A stretch of 64,000 nucleotides of DNA, from NCBI GenBank assembly GCA_050734135.1, contig JBOHUG010000082.1, forward strand, positions 5,954 to 69,953, read 5' to 3'. The notes below the pieces were generated by a model, which saw nothing but the letters and a program-made list of their open reading frames with translations, was not told the origin of the DNA and did no database searches. Source of the stretch: Bog-877 sp050734135 (GTDB taxonomy: Bacteria; Chloroflexota; Dormibacteria; Aeolococcales; Bog-877). Numbering within the stretch: the stretch's first letter is position 1; every line of letters starts with the position of its first letter. Both the position numbers and the translations under genes were made by a program. This document shows, piece after piece, positions 63,071-64,000 of the stretch.

Positions 63071-63126
63071 GCGGGCGGGCTCTCCACGATCCCGCCGCAC
63101 TGGTCCCCGGGGCGCACCATGGCGGT

Positions 63127-63594
63127 ATGGTCGATGCCCAGGCGGCCGTGGCAGCCCGGCGGTTGGATGCCCTCCCCGCGCCCCACGGCACCGCGGCCGG
63201 ATACAAGAAGGCGAAGTGCCGGTGCCCAGCGTGCACTGCGGCCTGGGCTGACGCCGTGGCCCGGTACCGGGCCAGCCGAGCGGCGCGGGAGAATCTGGTC
63301 GGTGGGCCGGGCTCACACACCGATGGCGAGCAGAAGCGCGACGCCCGCACCCTGGCACTGACCCTCGTCATGGTGCCGACTGAGGCGGGGAACACCGACC
63401 CGCGTCGGCACTCCCTGAAGTCGGCTCGGCCCGCGCCCGGCACCGCGCCTTCCTCGGCCGGCAGCGGGATTGGCCCACTGACGGTGGTGGTGTTCATCCT
63501 CGTGCTGGTGATAGTGGTAGGCGCCGGGTGGTGGGGCCAGTCGGGTCAGGGACCGGACCGTCCCAACTCCGACGGATGGCGGCCACGCTGGTGA
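63127..63594 (+). CDS. Hypothetical membrane-anchored small protein of the element
   Basis: 155 residues. The N-terminal 50 contain HGTAAGYKKAKCRCPACTAAWADAVARYR, a pattern (HGT.GY..GCRC..C) seen in small proteins of actinobacterial phages and integrative elements, probably zinc-binding. The middle is polar. Near the C-terminus a single hydrophobic helix (about residues 118-138, GPLTVVVFILVLVIVVGAGW) would anchor it. Its function is unknown. It lies directly downstream of the repeat cluster. Confidence 0.6.
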   Translation: MVDAQAAVAARRLDALPAPHGTAAGYKKAKCRCPACTAAWADAVARYRASRAARENLVGGPGSHTDGEQKRDARTLALTLVMVPTEAGNTDPRRHSLKSARPAPGTAPSSAGSGIGPLTVVVFILVLVIVVGAGWWGQSGQGPDRPNSDGWRPRW

Positions 63595-63699
63595 GCGGCG
63601 AGGCAGCTGTGGGCGGGGCCAAATAAGGGCCTCCCCGTCCGGACCCTGGCCGCCAGTTCAGCGGCTAGCGGATTCCGGACGGCAAACAAGGGGTCATTT
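63595..63699. other. Spacer before the structured region
   Basis: No gene or clear repeat recognised; together with the following 300 bases it forms a 406-base stretch without a protein-coding frame. Confidence 0.3.
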
Positions 63700-64000
63700 G
63701 TTGGTGATAGAACCTGACTCACTGCCGACCCCGCACCCGGCTGGAGGCCCAGTCCCGCTGCGACGGTCGGAAATGCGGGTGAGCCTGAGCCCGAACCGAG
63801 CCAGATGAACTCGGGGAGCTGACTGAACCGTCCCAAAGGAAACCCTTTTGGGCACGGTCCACCCTGGTTGGATCAGGAGCTAACGTCAGATGTTGTGGAA
63901 ATTGACCGAGGCCGTCGGCTGACCCCAGAGAAAGCGACGGCGTAGCCTTCCAGGCAACAGAACTCGGAGAGACCCGCTGAAACGGGTCAGCACTGGAGGC
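63700..64000 (+). ncRNA. Candidate structured RNA (unidentified; cut by window edge)
   Basis: Several strong helices follow one another: nested CTCAC/GTGAG (63718-63722, 63779-63783) around CCGACC/GGTCGG (63725-63730, 63765-63770); a long imperfect hairpin 63827-63858 (ACCGT-CCCAAAGG ... CCTTTTGGG-C-ACGGT); GCCGTCG/CGACGGC (63911-63917, 63935-63941); and GACCCG/CGGGTC (63971-63988). No protein frame with family features crosses it. The 5' half of a group II intron is one option; an element-encoded RNA or origin is another. The strand is a guess, since helices look alike on both. Confidence 0.35.

Larger units (their letters stand above)
62818..63126. promoter_or_regulatory. Non-coding control region between recombinase and small membrane protein
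   Basis: No gene in these 309 bases. It holds the hairpin at 62952-62969 and the four copies of GTTCCTAC/GTAGGAAC described separately. It could be a replication origin, a res site or an operator region. Confidence 0.5.
56006..64000. mobile_element. Integrative element in a tRNA-Pro(GGG) gene (left end; right end beyond window)
   Basis: The left border is the displaced 3' part of tRNA-Pro, and the adjacent tyrosine integrase points toward it. Inside are an excisionase-like HTH protein, a TOPRIM primase/ATPase, zinc-finger proteins, a serine recombinase, a repeat cluster and small hypothetical proteins. No capsid, terminase, or conjugation ATPase is visible, so it resembles an integrated plasmid, AICE fragment or phage-satellite type. 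The intact tRNA-Pro(GGG) should lie at the far end, outside the window. Minimum size is 8 kb. Confidence 0.8.

Noticed and set aside
1..64000. CRISPR arrays
   Set aside because: No regularly spaced direct repeats of 20-40 bases with unique spacers were seen; the 62.97-63.07 kb cluster has short, irregular, alternating units.
1..64000. rRNA genes and insertion sequences
   Set aside because: No conserved rRNA segments or transposase genes with terminal repeats were recognised.

Overview
This is a high-GC bacterial chromosome segment with many GTG and TTG starts, start/stop overlaps of the GTGA or ATGA kind, and several genes that begin 6-7 bases after a -10 hexamer, as leaderless mRNAs do. GatCAB in place of glutaminyl-tRNA synthetase, uvrC-rapZ next to gap-pgk-tpi, DUF151 and DUF2277 proteins, and no outer-membrane genes suggest a terrabacterial lineage (Actinomycetota, Chloroflexota or Candidatus Dormibacterota-like). 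The phylum is inferred, not proven.

Layout. 1-8.3 kb: gatC(partial)-gatA-gatB-RNA methyltransferase in one overlapping operon, then dnaE. 8.3-13.6 kb: a YggT protein, an aminotransferase plus methylmalonate-semialdehyde dehydrogenase pair with a possible coupled leader peptide, an EamA transporter and a small membrane protein. 14-15.6 kb: tRNA-Leu(CAA), a DUF151 nuclease and a methyltransferase gene broken by a nonsense codon. 15.6-21 kb: a FadR-type GntR regulator with a clear promoter and operator, then 2-oxoacid dehydrogenase E1 alpha, E1 beta, an M24 peptidase-like protein and E2. 21-29.1 kb: a complete branched-chain-amino-acid-type ABC transporter (opposite strand), a hydroxyisobutyrate dehydrogenase-like enzyme, an alpha/beta hydrolase and a LacI regulator. 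Together these look like uptake and oxidation of organic or branched acids.

29.3-45.8 kb is a DNA-repair district: polA, mutM, uvrB, uvrA, a 52-residue membrane microprotein, uvrC and a degenerate rapZ, with a glycosyltransferase, an ABC-F ATPase, an OsmC protein and an amidase between them. 45.9-53.1 kb carries lower glycolysis (gap-pgk-tpi-gpmI) followed by der and gpsA. 53.3-55.7 kb has a DEAD-box helicase, a DUF2277 protein and a frameshifted NTF2-like gene.

From about 56.0 kb to the right edge lies an integrative mobile element. Its left boundary is a displaced 3' fragment of a tRNA-Pro(GGG) gene, running from anticodon loop to CCA, beside a tyrosine integrase. The element carries a zinc-finger protein, an excisionase-like HTH protein, a TOPRIM primase/P-loop ATPase split by a frameshift, two small zinc-ribbon proteins, a serine recombinase, an iteron-like repeat cluster, a small membrane protein and, at the edge, a strongly structured and possibly RNA-coding region. 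The right end and the intact tRNA-Pro should lie beyond the window.
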